A stretch of 64,000 nucleotides of DNA, from the NCBI GenBank assembly GCA_007644065.1, contig VJWN01000018.1:248001-312000 (forward strand). The letters run 5' to 3'. Made by a program: the position numbers and the translations under genes. This document shows, in pieces, positions 35,250 to 46,880 of the stretch (positions are counted from its first letter, which is position 1; each line of letters begins with the position of its first letter). The DNA is from Margaritispora aquatica. Lineage: Eukaryota > Ascomycota > Leotiomycetes > Helotiales > Discinellaceae. The notes beneath the pieces were generated by a model. That model searched no databases and was not told the origin of the DNA. It saw nothing but the letters and a program-made list of their open reading frames with translations.

Positions 35250-36537
35250 CCTTAGCTGAAGATACTCCAAGCATGTTTGTATACTATGTACCACTAGCTA
35301 GCTTTGATCCGAGATACTCTAAGCCAAAACAATTTGATTTTTCATGGCATTACATTTTGCGTGTCTTCAGATTTATTCCTACCTAAGGATATAGATCACC
35401 ATATGGATTAAAGTTAAAAAATGGTTGTGCCAGCTCGAGTATATATAGGTTCAATACACACGCTCAAATTCCTGTGACCATTCTCAACTTTATTCTCAAC
35501 TTTCTACATGTCAGTGGTGCTCGTAGCTCTTGAGGTTTTCAATTGCCCATCCGTACCTTCAAACCTCCACCTATTGCATTACCGATATCTGCTTGCTCTT
35601 ACGAATACTCGTTCAGTACAGAGTTAGGAGGCGATGTTAGCACAATTCAAGGGATGAACCCTTGAGACAATGGCCCATAAAGAAGTCTCATATGGTCCTG
35701 CCATGTAGAATCCAAAAGAATGGAATAGTAACCATGTCAGTGGATTTTTCGAAGGATGAAGTTCTTTAGCACGATGCACGACTCAAGGCAAATCCTGAAA
35801 AGATATTGCATCATATGAGGTTAGACTCGCTAAACATGTATACCTTCCATTGAACAAACTTGTCGCCCCATGAACATGGGCAGTGAACCACCTGAATAGA
35901 GAGCAAAAATGTCTGCATCTTGCTGTGTTCCAATACATTGAGAAAATATGCCGCCACAGCAGGATTTCTAGCATTTTCGTGACCTGTGGCTTGCATGCAT
36001 TTTGGGCAAATGTTACAGGCATGATGTCACCTAAATTCCAATGCCCTGTAAACAAAGCTCCAGCTTTCCCCACACCCCAAGCCCTGCCGACGATCTATGC
36101 CCCTCCCTGGCCTTTTTTGCCCTCTGCACCCACCGACTGTACCTTGATTTCTCTACCTGAGAAAAAGCCTCCTCGCATGTTATGGCAAAGTAAAAGGCCC
36201 ATTCGCCTTCCAGACCCCTTGTATGCAGTTCCTTACAGCCAATTGACTTTCATCACAAGCCAAAATCCTGCAGTGTTGACGGTGACGGCGCAAACGCTCC
36301 GCTAAAGCAGCAAACAAAGACAAAGCTCTCTCTCCTCTCGCTCTCGTTTACCCTGCCCTCCCCCTCACAACCGAATCTACGTCACTGCAAACGTCTTTCT
36401 GCACGAAACGGCTGCACGTCAACAAAACTACCTTCTTGTTCACCTTCCGACTTTCTTTTCACCATTACAACTCTTGTCAGAATTACAACCTGACAGAATC
36501 AAAACTACTTCTACACTAATTTCGATCTTCATTCAAT
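35250..36537. other. 1.3-kb intergenic region, promoter of the Ish1-type gene
   Basis: No coding sequence is supported. The last 250 bp are CT-rich, as in strong fungal promoters with a pyrimidine-rich leader. Three CCCCT words on the + strand (36100-36104, 36215-36219, 36361-36365) match the core of yeast stress response elements; their function here is a guess. Confidence 0.5.
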
Positions 36538-38616
36538 ATGAAGCTCTTCTCACAGCTCTTAGTGCTAGGTTTGGCCGCTGAAGGCATTGTTGCTAGCAGT
36601 TGGTTCAGTAAAGCTGGTAAGTTGAAGCTGCTGCATTCTATACTCCCTCCTCGACCATTCTCGAAGTTCTGGCAAGCTTCATCGGAGCTCTTTCCACCTG
36701 AGAAGAGCCTTTATTACTCAGAATTGTGTTCTGATACATTTTCTCGCCTCACATCCACTACCCCCAATTGACTAGAGCTTCTACTGACATTCTTCATAGT
36801 ATACAACAAGTGGCACGAGAACGAGCTTGAGAGATGGCTGTCCGATCATGCCATCCCATATCCAGCCGCTGCTGACCGAAAAGAACTTGAGAATTTGGTC
36901 AAGGAGAACTGGAATAACAAGATCGCTGCACCATACACTGATTGGGATACCAACCAATTGAGCTCTTATCTCCAGGCCAAGGGCATTGAGACCAAGGAAA
37001 CTGCTGCTGAGAACAAAGAGAGCTTGATCACTTCTGTCAAGAACTCCTGGTACGAAACTGAAGACAAGGCCGATGATGCGTGGTCAAGTGTGAAGGACTG
37101 GATTTTCGATAGTTGGACTGGTGAGTAGCCATTGACCACAATTCAGACATTATGTAACTGACAAACACCATAGAGTCGAGCTTGAAAGCTTTCGCTGACA
37201 AGAATGGCATCCCTGTTCCCCAACCACGCACCCGAGACACACTTCTTCAAAAGATTCGATCCAGCTATGAGACAGTAGCCAAGAAATTGGGCGAGACTGC
37301 CGCATACCCTGGTAACTGGATCTATGAGAGCTGGACTGATTCTGGTAAGTTCTTACGTCTGGTTGTATGTACTGAGCTAACAGTTGGTAAAGACCTGAAG
37401 GCGTGGCTTGATTCCCACGGAGTTCCAACACCTCCAAACACCACCCGTGATAACTTGATCGCTTCCGTTCGTCGTAATGCTCGCGCTGCCAGCCTCAAGA
37501 TGACTGATGCTGCTGCATCTGCATCCGCATCTGCTTCTTCCGCTGCAGCAGCTGCCTCAGATGTGATCAGCGACAAGGTCCTCGAATCTTGGTCCGATTC
37601 TCAGATTAAGGAATGGGCGGATAAGAATGGTATCAAGATTCCTCAAGGAAGCCGCTCCAATGAGCTGAAGGCAATCGTCCGAAAGCACAGAGCTTCTCTT
37701 ACTGGTGACACTGTTGCCAACAGCGCAGCTCGTGCAGCGAGCGTGGCTAGTGCGTCAGGAGAATCTGCTTTTGGTGCCGCAACTTCAGCAGCTGGTAACC
37801 AATACGCTAAGGCTACCGATGATGCTCAATTGAAGGCAGAGGATTTGTTCAACAAGGCTATTGCAACATGGAGTGAGGTAAGTTTTGATCAACAATGCAA
37901 ACTTGTAAATATTGGCTAACACATGGTAGACTCGCTTGAAGGCTTACCTTGATGCACGTGGTGTACCAGTTCCTCAAGCTGGAAAGAAGGACGAGCTCCT
38001 TGCCGCTGTCCGTCTCCAAAGACACAAGGCTGCTACTGGATGGTCTGCATGGACGTTTGATACTTGGACTATCGAGAACCTGAAGGCATACTTGGCATCA
38101 TCCGGTAACGCCGCAGCAGAGAAGGCAGGAAAGAAAGCTGATGCTACTCGTGAGCAACTCATGTCCGCGGCTCAAGAGGCGTATGCCTCTGCTTCCAAGT
38201 CCAGTGGCCCAGCATATGCTTCGGTTACGTCCTATCTTGCCAAGCAGACCGACTCAGCAAAGGAAAGCGCTTTTGATACCTGGAGCGAATCTGATCTCAA
38301 GAACTACTTGGATTCATATGGATTTAATGTCCCACAAGGCTCTACCAAGAACCAACTCATTGCATGGGCTCGCAACCAACGCAACTACTTCCAATATGGA
38401 ACCACGACACCATCAGGCACACTTTGGGCCAAGTTGTCCAACGGTGCTTCATGGATCATGAACCAACTTTCCATTGGTGCTGCCGCTGGCAAACAACAAG
38501 CTGCCTACCAGGCCGAGAAGGCTGGTGATGCCGTTAAGGAGGGTGCCACATATGCCACAAACCGTGCTGGGGAAGCCGCCCAGAAGGCTGGTGACAAGAT
38601 CAAGGAGGAGCTATAG
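36538..38616 (+). CDS. Ish1/Msc1-type stress-response protein with eight tandem Ish1 repeats
   Basis: Fission yeast Ish1 is a stress-induced nuclear-envelope protein, and Msc1 is the budding yeast relative. Five exons (36538-36616, 36800-37120, 37174-37344, 37393-37877, 37930-38616) give 580 residues in exact phase. A signal peptide (MKLFSQLLVLGLAAEGIVAS) is followed by eight copies of a roughly 40-residue helix-turn-helix unit with consensus W..x..L..YL...G..VPQ....R..L...V: for example ESWTDSDLKAWLDSHGVPTP and DTWSESDLKNYLDSYGFNVP. Between them lie Ala/Ser-rich helices of LEA character, including a nearly pure Ala/Ser run. Three introns fall at nearly the same point of a repeat. The target compartment, ER lumen or nuclear envelope, is inferred from the signal peptide. 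Confidence 0.9.
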
Positions 38617-39366
38617 ATGATCCCAAGGGATGTATGAAAATGGAATGAATGATGATGACTATGGGGAGAATGCACGAAAAAGGAACAGGACAACCGTGGT
38701 AATGTACTGGCGTGGGCATTGTAATGATAGGACAGGCATGGGAATTTGTTTGCGGGAATGGTAGCTGCTTAGCTAGGAATGAACAAAACGATAAATACTA
38801 AAGAAAATCCACAGCACACTGGTGATAAATTTTGTGAGAAGAATAAGTGTGAGAGTCGATGCAGACCAAATACAGAGCTACGTAAATGTTGTCGTCGCTG
38901 GGGAAAAGCAAGTTTGTCCCCCACTGACCCCAGCATTTTGAACATCCAATAATAACCCCTCACACAACTCTGAAAAGCAAGATGGTGCCTGATTGAGGGA
39001 AAGCCTCCGATGGTCTCCTTTTCCAAAGCCTTACCTCCGTTCTGGATCTCACGCACACTATCCAGCGCACCCATGCTAGGAGCCTATGATGCAACACAAA
39101 TAGCGGAGAGATCCCTGAATTAAGTCTGGACAGCTTGATTTATGGTCCTGGGGCGAAATTTATGTTTATCAACAACCCATCAGGTGAGAGGAGGCCTTGT
39201 GCTCAGCTCGTATTTCTCAAGATCTAGATTGTCCATTCATCCACTGTTTTACCATTTCTTGTCTTTTCATGTAATAAAATCTACATTTGTCCCAATTCAT
39301 TGTATCGTGCCCATTGTGTCCATTGCATCTAGGTAGTGTCCGTTCGCTATCTATGGTTTTGACAAG
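38617..39366. other. Intergenic region upstream of kelch gene
   Basis: 3' flank of the Ish1-type gene and promoter of the kelch gene. No frame here is convincing on either strand. Confidence 0.55.
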
Positions 39367-42145
39367 ATGGCGACGATATCCTTCGAGCACACGACACCGG
39401 AGCTTTCAAAAGCAGAGATTGAGGAGCACGAGAGGGGGAGGAGGGGCAGACCGAACTTCAGCTCTAAGCAGACGAGCGACCGCCTACGGGAAAGTGATCG
39501 CAGACCTTCGGTCACACCTATCACGAAGATAAAACCATTGCGCCGGAGCGTGTTTAGGGAAGAGGGCTTGGATGACTTGAATACCAGTGTGCATATACTT
39601 CGGGAGGGAGAGATGGCGCCAGAAATTGGGAGTGAACATGTCCTGCCGAAGGGCGACGTAGGGAGTGAGAAGAATGCGAATGGGAAGAGAAATGCCCCGA
39701 AAGCTGGAGGAGGACTGTTCTCCAAACTGGGAAAGATATCTGAGCCAGCACATGTTGTAGCCAGGCCGACCAATTCTAGTGCTCCTCCTCCTGCTTTCAC
39801 GTCCCTTCCCCGAGCAGCGCTTGTTATCCTCCTGGTTGCTCTGATGATCCCCGGCTTTCGGTATGGCAGTGACAACGACAATAGTGTGATCGGAGGTGCT
39901 GAAGCTGATGTTATTAGGAGTGCAAAGATGGCTGATGATGGGGGTCTGATTGAGGGGAGAGCTACGAGCCCGACTGCTGTTTGTACGAGGTGGGCGCATC
40001 AAGGTATGTCTGAGAATTATGAGGAAAACGAATGCTTACACGGGTGTAGCTGCAAATGTCAATGGGACGGTATATATTTATGGTGGAGAAGCAAAGCTAC
40101 AAACGGGACAGACGACCAATACTTGGAGTATGATACAAACTCATCTTGTTGTGGAACAAAGCACTAAGTGTCGCAGATAATAATCTTTTGTCGTTGGATC
40201 TCACCAAGTCATGGAATCGAGCAACACCTTCGCTAGTAGGACTTACACAACCATCAGGGCCACCAGCAGTGGCATTGGGCGCGCTATGGCATTCCTTCGA
40301 TTCTCTATTCCTATATGGAGGCGAGTTCGCGGACAACCCATCGACCTCGCCTCTGCCCATGTCTACATGGCAATACAATATCAAATCAGCAGCTTGGCAA
40401 GAATGGACAAATCCTGTCACATCTGCTGGCAACCACTCAGATGCAGGACAGCAGCCTGTACAAAGGAGTGCCGAAGGAGCAGGCATAAGTGTTCCGGAGC
40501 TGGGCAGGAGTTGGTATTTTGGTGGTCATCTAGATATGTATACAACGGCTGGGTGGTCAAATCAGATTGCTAGAGTATACTTAAAGAGCTTGCTGGAATT
40601 CACACATCCTGGATATGCTAACACGGGTATATTTGGACTCGGAAATACAATTGCAGCTGGAAATGGAGGCGCGTATAGGAATATCACTCAAGGAGGTTTG
40701 CAAGATGAAGCCGGATTTACTGAGAGGGCAGATGGAGTACTGGTATATATTCCAGGTTGGGGTGAGGATGGGATTCTAATTGGTCTCGCTGGTGGCACTA
40801 ACCAGAGCTTTGTGAGTTATCAGTCCTGTTTGCTTATGAATGCTAATTGTGTCAGACTGAAATGAACACTATTGATGTCTATGACATTGCAAACAGCACT
40901 TGGTATCAACAAGCGACTTCTGGTCCCAATCCTCCGATCAGAGTAAATCCATGTGCAGTCGTTGCAGCTGCACCAGATGGCACGAGTTTCAATGTCTATT
41001 TATATGGTGGTCAGAATCTCATCCCATATAACCAACAAGTCCAATATTCAGACATGTGGATCCTTACTATTCCATCATTCACCTGGACACAGGTGGTAAT
41101 GGATGGACAGTCTCAGCCTCCTGCTCGAGCAGGGCACACCTGCACTATGTGGGATGGCCAAATCGTAGTAATAGGTGGCTATGTAGGCCGGGATATCTCC
41201 TGCGATAGTCCAGGTATTTACGTCTTCAATGCATCCTCCTTACAATGGACCAACAGCTTTACTGCCATAAGCGGCAGCGGTTCAAGCAGCAACTACGACG
41301 ACCAAGGATCCTCAGTCCTGCAAGGTTCAGTCGGGTACGCAGTTCCAGCACAAGTCCAAGCTATTATCGGCGGTAACTCCCTAGGAGGCGCAACAGTAAC
41401 TACGCCCGCTTCGGGACCAGCGACCCAAGGTCCACTTGCAACGGGCAAGAGTCCTGTGTTCACCATCACCCGCCCAGGTACAACCATAATCCAAACCGCG
41501 GTCCCGACTTCGACCTCCTCCACACCTTCGCCATCAAACACGGAGAAGAAGAAAACCACCAACACCGGCGCCGTAGCAGCAGGCGTCATTGCTGGCGTCC
41601 TGGCCTGTGTAGCTGGGTACCTCGCTTTCTGCACTTGGTTATACAGGAGGAGGATAGCAATGTACAAGGACCACGTGAAGATGGCACAACGCACCTCCTT
41701 TGGCGCTGACCCAGCCGGTGCCGGCGGGGAATGGTCGTCAGACATCGACGGCGACACCAGCGGGCCCGACTCGAACGTCATCATCGGCCCATTCGGGACC
41801 GCCATCGGGAGACGCTCTGACGCCAGTGAGCGCGGCAGTGGAAACGGGAGTGGGAGCGGGAGCGGTAGCGGCAGTGCTTCTGGTGGCTATGGCGGCGTGC
41901 CCATGACTGAGGGCGAGGACACGGCGTATCTTGGTGTTGGAGGGTATAACGGCCGAAGCGGGAGGGGGAATGCCGGTGCAGGGAGTATGAGGGGATACGG
42001 CCACGCGCGGCAGACAAGCGGTGCGTCGGCTAGCATGATGGGGAGTGTAGGGAGTCAGGACGATTTGTTGGGCGGGCAGGAGCCGAGTTTCTTTAGTGTG
42101 GTGTTGAATCCTAGGAGAACGCTGAGGGTTGTTAATCTGGATTGA
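39367..42145 (+). CDS. Kelch-repeat membrane protein
   Basis: Four exons (39367-40003, 40050-40127, 40177-40811, 40856-42145) give 879 residues with introns of 46, 49 and 44 nt. A polar 150-residue N-terminus leads to a transmembrane segment (AALVILLVALMIPGF). The following 440 residues form a kelch beta-propeller with recurring blades: VYIYGGEAKL, SLFLYGGEFADN, VYLYGGQNLIPY, DMWILTIPSFTWTQV and RAGHTCTMWDGQIVVIGGYV. A second membrane helix (VIAGVLACVAGYLAFCTWLY) ends in RRR, followed by a Gly/Ser-rich tail with an alternating Gly-Ser run. Fungal relatives are surface or polarity proteins; the propeller is probably outside the cytoplasm. No partner is known. Domain assignment is firm, role is not. 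Confidence 0.85.
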
Positions 42146-43119
42146 TCGGTTCGATTACTTGATAAGATGGAGTGGACGATATTGAGACGATATCGTTGGT
42201 TTCGATCGATCGGGGAGATTTGGCTATCTCGACATCGAAAGCAGAGGTACTGTGACTCTAGGCGAATGGTGTTTCGGGGTAATGGGTTGTATTGGATTGG
42301 GCTGGACGACCTGACTCGATGAATTGGATCAGTCAGAGAGCGAGAGAGAGAGAGAGGAAGGGAGGGAGTATATGGATTGGATCAAGAAGCTGGCTCTGAT
42401 CATTGTCATTATTTAGATGTATGTATGTACACGTACGCATATAGATACCCCGTCGCGACGATAACGAGAAATATCAATAAACAAAACGTCTTTCCATCTT
42501 TTTTTCGCCGTGGATATATATATTTGTTGACAAGCGAGTTTGGTGGATGAGCGAGTACGGAGGTAGATTCAATCTGCTAATTGTTTTCACCAGCCAGCCG
42601 CATGCACCGTACGTCTATGGTTTGTGACTCAAAGAGGTGTATGAATCTCATAAGGCAGTAGGTATATTTGCACAGTAGGTAGTTAGGTATCGTTGAATGT
42701 GGAATTTTTTGTATTGACACCTAATAATCAATGTATAGACAATAAAACCGCCTGCCTGCCTCGCCAACGCTATGCCATGTTATGTTATGCTGCTAGTGTG
42801 ATTGAGAAATTTCATCATCCTCCTCCATAGATTTCCCGCTCTCGTTCATATTTTATGCCTTTTGAACCCTTTTCATGCCGCTGTAGATCGATCTGACTCT
42901 GCCGATGCGGGGCTCACTCATTTCGAGGATTGAAGCACTCTAAGTATATACAAGAACTCCTCGTACATGACAACTGCCACCCTCTTTTCCATCCACCAAG
43001 GTTGTCACTCTCCTTTTCTACCTCTAGTCGTATTTTTGGTAGTAAGTATATGACCCTGAAATGCACCTCCATATGTACCAAATGCAATGAACCCAACCCA
43101 AACGATGCAAAAGAAAAAT
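42146..43119. other. Convergent spacer, kelch / UBP16-like
   Basis: About 970 bp of 3' flanks. It holds a short GA microsatellite at 42335-42358 and no supported gene. Confidence 0.6.
42335..42358. repeat. GA microsatellite
   Basis: A dinucleotide run of about 24 bp with one interruption, followed by a purine-rich stretch. It is probably neutral. Confidence 0.8.
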
Positions 43120-45093
43120 CTACTCGTCTTTCTCCATCTCGTAGAACAGGAGATATACTTCTCTCTGCATTCCGAGGACTTCCCTCGTTTTGCTCTCCTT
43201 GACTTTCTCATCGCTGATCCTCCACCAGCGTTCATGCTTGTTCGCTTTCCGCTTCACTTCGCTTGATCCAAGCGTTGTGTTCGTCGGTGCTGTTCCGATC
43301 TCGGGCTTGCCCGAGTCTTTGGATCCTTTCCGCGTTATTGACTTCGGGAGTTTGGTTGTGAGTGAATCACGAGCTGAGCGGGCCACGGAGCGGATGCTGT
43401 TGCTATCTGAGGAGTCCTTGTCTCGAGGAGCGGACGTGGGACCTTTTGCTTTGGTGGTTGCGTCAGTGGAGTTTGTGGAAGTTGAAAAAGAGCGAGCGTC
43501 TTGAATAGAGTCTCCCGAGCTGCTTGTTGTATATGGGAGGGATGGGGATGAGGAGGCTGCTGATGCTGGAGAAAGCAATTCTGGCGTGGATGATAATGTA
43601 CTTGTTTCCACGTTGATATCCGGAGTATTGGGAACAGGTTCTGACAATGGGGTAGATATTTGCGAAGGTATAGGTGTTCCTGTTTTGCTGTATACATGGG
43701 CTACCTGAAAGGTGTTTGGTGTTGCAAAAGGTGCATTAACACTTTGTCTCCGAAAAACCTCATAATGACCAGAGCTATGACTGCCTTTGTGGCAGACTAC
43801 GCTTGAAAGCTTATAGAATCTTCGATTAGCTAGCCCACCCAAAGGTAAGTGTTCTGGGAAGGAAATTTTCGCTTGATTCTTGATGCTCGAACCATCGTAG
43901 ATGGATCTTGATAGATGAATGGCAACCAATTTTGGGAATTTGGTTATTCGGACATGTTTTGCAATCGTGCGCTTCGGGGCAAATCTACTGTCAGGCAACT
44001 CGATGCCAGTGAGGTCGGCTTCTGGATTGGTCTCTATAAGATGCTCTAGCTTTTCGATGGTCGCTTGTGTCTTCTCTTTGAAGCTGTCAGAATTTGATTT
44101 CGCTAGCTCATGTTTCTTTGCTTCTAAGGCATGGACAAGTCGACATTTATCACATCTGAAGTCATCAATATGCTCGGTTTTGAACATATCGTCAAAGCAT
44201 GTGCTTAATGTCGTAGACGCAACTCGAGGGACGCTTAGTGTCAAGACACAGAAGGTTGTAGTCGTTGGCTTAGGCTTAAACCCACATGTTAGGCACTCGA
44301 TTTGAGATTCTGAGCCTCCTTCCATGGGAAATCCCTCCTCTAACTCCAAAATAGCCTTCTTCTCTCTTTCTGCTTCTTCTTCCCTCGAATTGCCCGAAAC
44401 ATCGCCATTTCCTTCACCCGATCCAGGAATGACAATGGATGGCTTTGCAGCCTCGCCATTTGTCAACGATGTAGTCTCTGTTCCAGCTTCCTCGGCGTCG
44501 TTGGGACTACTCATATCGTTCAAGACCGCTCTAGCATGGTTCCTAGCTCTGTGACCCGCATGGTACTCGTCACACAGGCGTTCCACAACGATTTGTAAAA
44601 ACTCATGGGCATCTTGTTGCGTCCGAGTAATCCGTTGCTTGAACGCCGATTCCAGTACCGTTACAAAGGGGGCCGCAGATATGGTCTTCTTATATATTGG
44701 CCGTTCGTTCAGTGCATCCAAAATCTCCTTCAATCCTTGGCTAGCAATGCCATTTTGAAGCCCTTCTAACTTCCACACTGGCAGGTTCTTGCGCATAGGA
44801 TCCGCCACGGGGTTCGCATACACTCCCGGTCCATCTAGCCGTCTCCTATGCGACTCTCTAATCAAGTATATCCGCAAATCACCCAATCCCGCCAGCGCTT
44901 GGAGGGTCGAGTTTATGAAGCAATCGTTTGCAGGATTGAGCAGTCCCACAATGGTTTTCTTGCGCGAGCTCGTGGAGGTATTTGATGACTCTCCATCTAT
45001 GAAGAAAGTAGGTGCAAAGACATAGATGAGTGTAGCGGCAGCGAGCGATGCGCCAGCTGCATAGGCTATGGTAAGTTGTTGCTTGTCCGGCAT
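43120..45093 (-). CDS. Membrane-anchored ubiquitin-specific protease, Ubp16/USP30-like
   Basis: A cysteine deubiquitinase of the USP family. The single exon encodes 657 residues. An N-terminal hydrophobic segment at about residues 8-27 would anchor it; yeast Ubp16 sits in the outer mitochondrial membrane in this way. The Cys box reads LLNPANDCFINSTLQALAGL with the nucleophile near Cys58; it carries Ala-Asn-Asp-Cys where most USPs have Gly-Asn-Thr-Cys. QQDAHEFLQIVVERL follows, then two CxxC pairs (CLTC and CDKC) of a zinc ribbon, and the His box SSGHYEVFRR. The last box, WWRISDEKVKE, lies far downstream after a 150-residue Ser/Thr/Pro-rich insertion. All catalytic residues appear present. Confidence 0.9.
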   Translation of the reverse strand: MPDKQQLTIAYAAGASLAAATLIYVFAPTFFIDGESSNTSTSSRKKTIVGLLNPANDCFINSTLQALAGLGDLRIYLIRESHRRRLDGPGVYANPVADPMRKNLPVWKLEGLQNGIASQGLKEILDALNERPIYKKTISAAPFVTVLESAFKQRITRTQQDAHEFLQIVVERLCDEYHAGHRARNHARAVLNDMSSPNDAEEAGTETTSLTNGEAAKPSIVIPGSGEGNGDVSGNSREEEAEREKKAILELEEGFPMEGGSESQIECLTCGFKPKPTTTTFCVLTLSVPRVASTTLSTCFDDMFKTEHIDDFRCDKCRLVHALEAKKHELAKSNSDSFKEKTQATIEKLEHLIETNPEADLTGIELPDSRFAPKRTIAKHVRITKFPKLVAIHLSRSIYDGSSIKNQAKISFPEHLPLGGLANRRFYKLSSVVCHKGSHSSGHYEVFRRQSVNAPFATPNTFQVAHVYSKTGTPIPSQISTPLSEPVPNTPDINVETSTLSSTPELLSPASAASSSPSLPYTTSSSGDSIQDARSFSTSTNSTDATTKAKGPTSAPRDKDSSDSNSIRSVARSARDSLTTKLPKSITRKGSKDSGKPEIGTAPTNTTLGSSEVKRKANKHERWWRISDEKVKESKTREVLGMQREVYLLFYEMEKDE

Positions 45094-45875
45094 ACTGGGT
45101 TCGGAAGAGTGGGAACGACACAGCTCTAGGTATATCTTTTAGCAAGACATTGTGATAGCCGCATGTCAAGAATTGAATGTATCTCTGCCAATCTCCAAAA
45201 AAGGTAATCCAGGAAGAATTGAAGAATTGAAGAATCCAAAGAAAGATCCTCAGCTGTACTCGTGTACAGCAGGCTGCTATGGAATGGATCGCAAGCTGGA
45301 GCCCTTCTCTTCCCCGTCCTTCAAATCAGCCGTGATAGGATAAATCGGGTCCGGCGCAAGATGTTTTTGTGGATGACGGTGGATGGGGGGCAGAGTTGTA
45401 GTAATGGCAGAGACAAGGAGAAGACTCAAGGGAGTTTTTGAGAACAAATAGAAGAGAAGTTTGCAGTAAATAAGACTTCTTATTAATCCCAAGTATTGGA
45501 GTATTGTATTGGGATAGTATCACAATTAATGCAACAAGTTCATAAAGCAGGGATACACTCTGTTGTGCCTGAGTGATGAATGACTTTGGGGATATTTTCG
45601 GGACCATTCATCGAATCCATCCACTCCATCCAATCCATCACAGGGTTCTCAGGGCCCGTTCTCCATCCTCCCCCCATCGGAGCAAGCCTTCCTCAAATCC
45701 CGGCCCGACCTCTCTCCTGACACTCTGACCAATAGAAATCCAAATCAAGTACTAGCGTGTTCAAATATTTGAATGTTCATGCAGATGCAGGTTGAAGCTG
45801 TTGCTCGTGCGATGTAAGGTACGATCTTTGTACACTCAACCTCCCCATTGTCATTGAGCAACCATAGTCGCATCA
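45094..45875. other. Divergent intergenic region, UBP16-like / MRPL50
   Basis: About 780 bp of upstream DNA for both flanking genes. Imperfect tccatcca words cluster near 45615-45645. No coding sequence is supported. Confidence 0.55.
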
Positions 45876-46880
45876 ATGGCTTCACCACTACTCTCCAGAT
45901 CACCGCAATGTCTGTCTTGTGTTCGCCGCATCACAAACAGTCTATTCGATGTGGCTCCCGCTGGACAGCAGATACGGGGCAAGAAGAGGTTAGCTAAAGT
46001 TACCACTGTCAAGGTACAGCTACTCCAGAATGTACCTGGCTATGGCAGAAGAGGTGAGGAAGCATAGGGATCATATCGCAGCATTCAAGCTAACATGTCA
46101 ACAGGTGCTGTAATTCCAGTTACTGCAGGCGTAATGCGCAATATCTGGTACCCAAAGCACATGGCAGAATATGTCACAGCGACTAAGGCCAAAGAGCTTG
46201 GAGTGACTAAGAACACCCTACTCGAGCGAGAATATACCTTTAGGAGCGAGAAGGAGAGAAAGATAGAGAATCAAGCTGTCCAAGAGCAAAAGAAGCTACG
46301 AGAGTTCGAGAGGTTGGCAGCAGAAGCCGCAGAAGCAGAAGCGGCCCTCGTTATGCCTCTGCAATCGGAGTTCATTTCAGCAGAGCCTCAAGAGCCAGCC
46401 TCCGTTGTGGAGATTGAACTGCTGAGTGTAAGTGCTCATGCGGCGCATATATATAGTGTCTGCTAATAGTGCTTGTAGCCGGATCAGACAATATCTATCT
46501 TGGATGTTTTACTGCCTCCTAACCTGGACTTCTACCGAACTCAGATCAGTGCCACTGCACCCAAAGCTAGACCAGTTTCGCCATCTATTGCTGCCAGAGC
46601 AACGACATCTACAGGAACAAAGAAGCAGGAGCCAACGTTTCCCGAAAGGAGTATATATGGCTCGGTGACCACTAGTGATATTGCAGCAGATATTAGAGGC
46701 ATCTTGGCTGAAGATGAGAATGGAATGCGTGTGGTTTTGCCAGCTGAGAACATCTCGTTTGTGGAAGAGACAGAAGAGAAGGATCGTGTTAAGCGACTAG
46801 GTGTGTTTGAAATCGAGATCAAGGTTGAGGGGGCAGCAGATGTTGTCAAGAGGACAATCAGCGTGAAGTCACAGGAATAG
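45876..46880 (+). CDS. MRPL50: Mitochondrial large-subunit ribosomal protein bL9m
   Basis: Component of the mitochondrial 54S subunit. Three exons (45876-46053, 46105-46427, 46479-46880) give 300 residues in exact phase with two 51-nt introns. The N-terminus is a mitochondrial presequence with little acid (MASPLLSRSPQCLSCVRRIT). The bacterial L9 signature follows: VKVQLLQNVPGYGRRG then GAVIPVTAGVMRNIWYPKHM, equivalent to the VILLxDVxxLGxKGDVVxVxxGYxRNxLxP pattern. A long charged helix comes next (ERKIENQAVQEQKKLREFER), as in L9, then a C-terminal domain with SVTTSDIAADIRGIL. Yeast Mrpl50 is shorter; the extra C-terminal part is common in filamentous fungi. Confidence 0.88.

Noticed and set aside
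41293..41805. Leftward 170-codon frame
   Set aside because: Antisense to the Gly/Ser-rich tail and second membrane helix of the kelch gene; hydrophobicity is a mirror effect.
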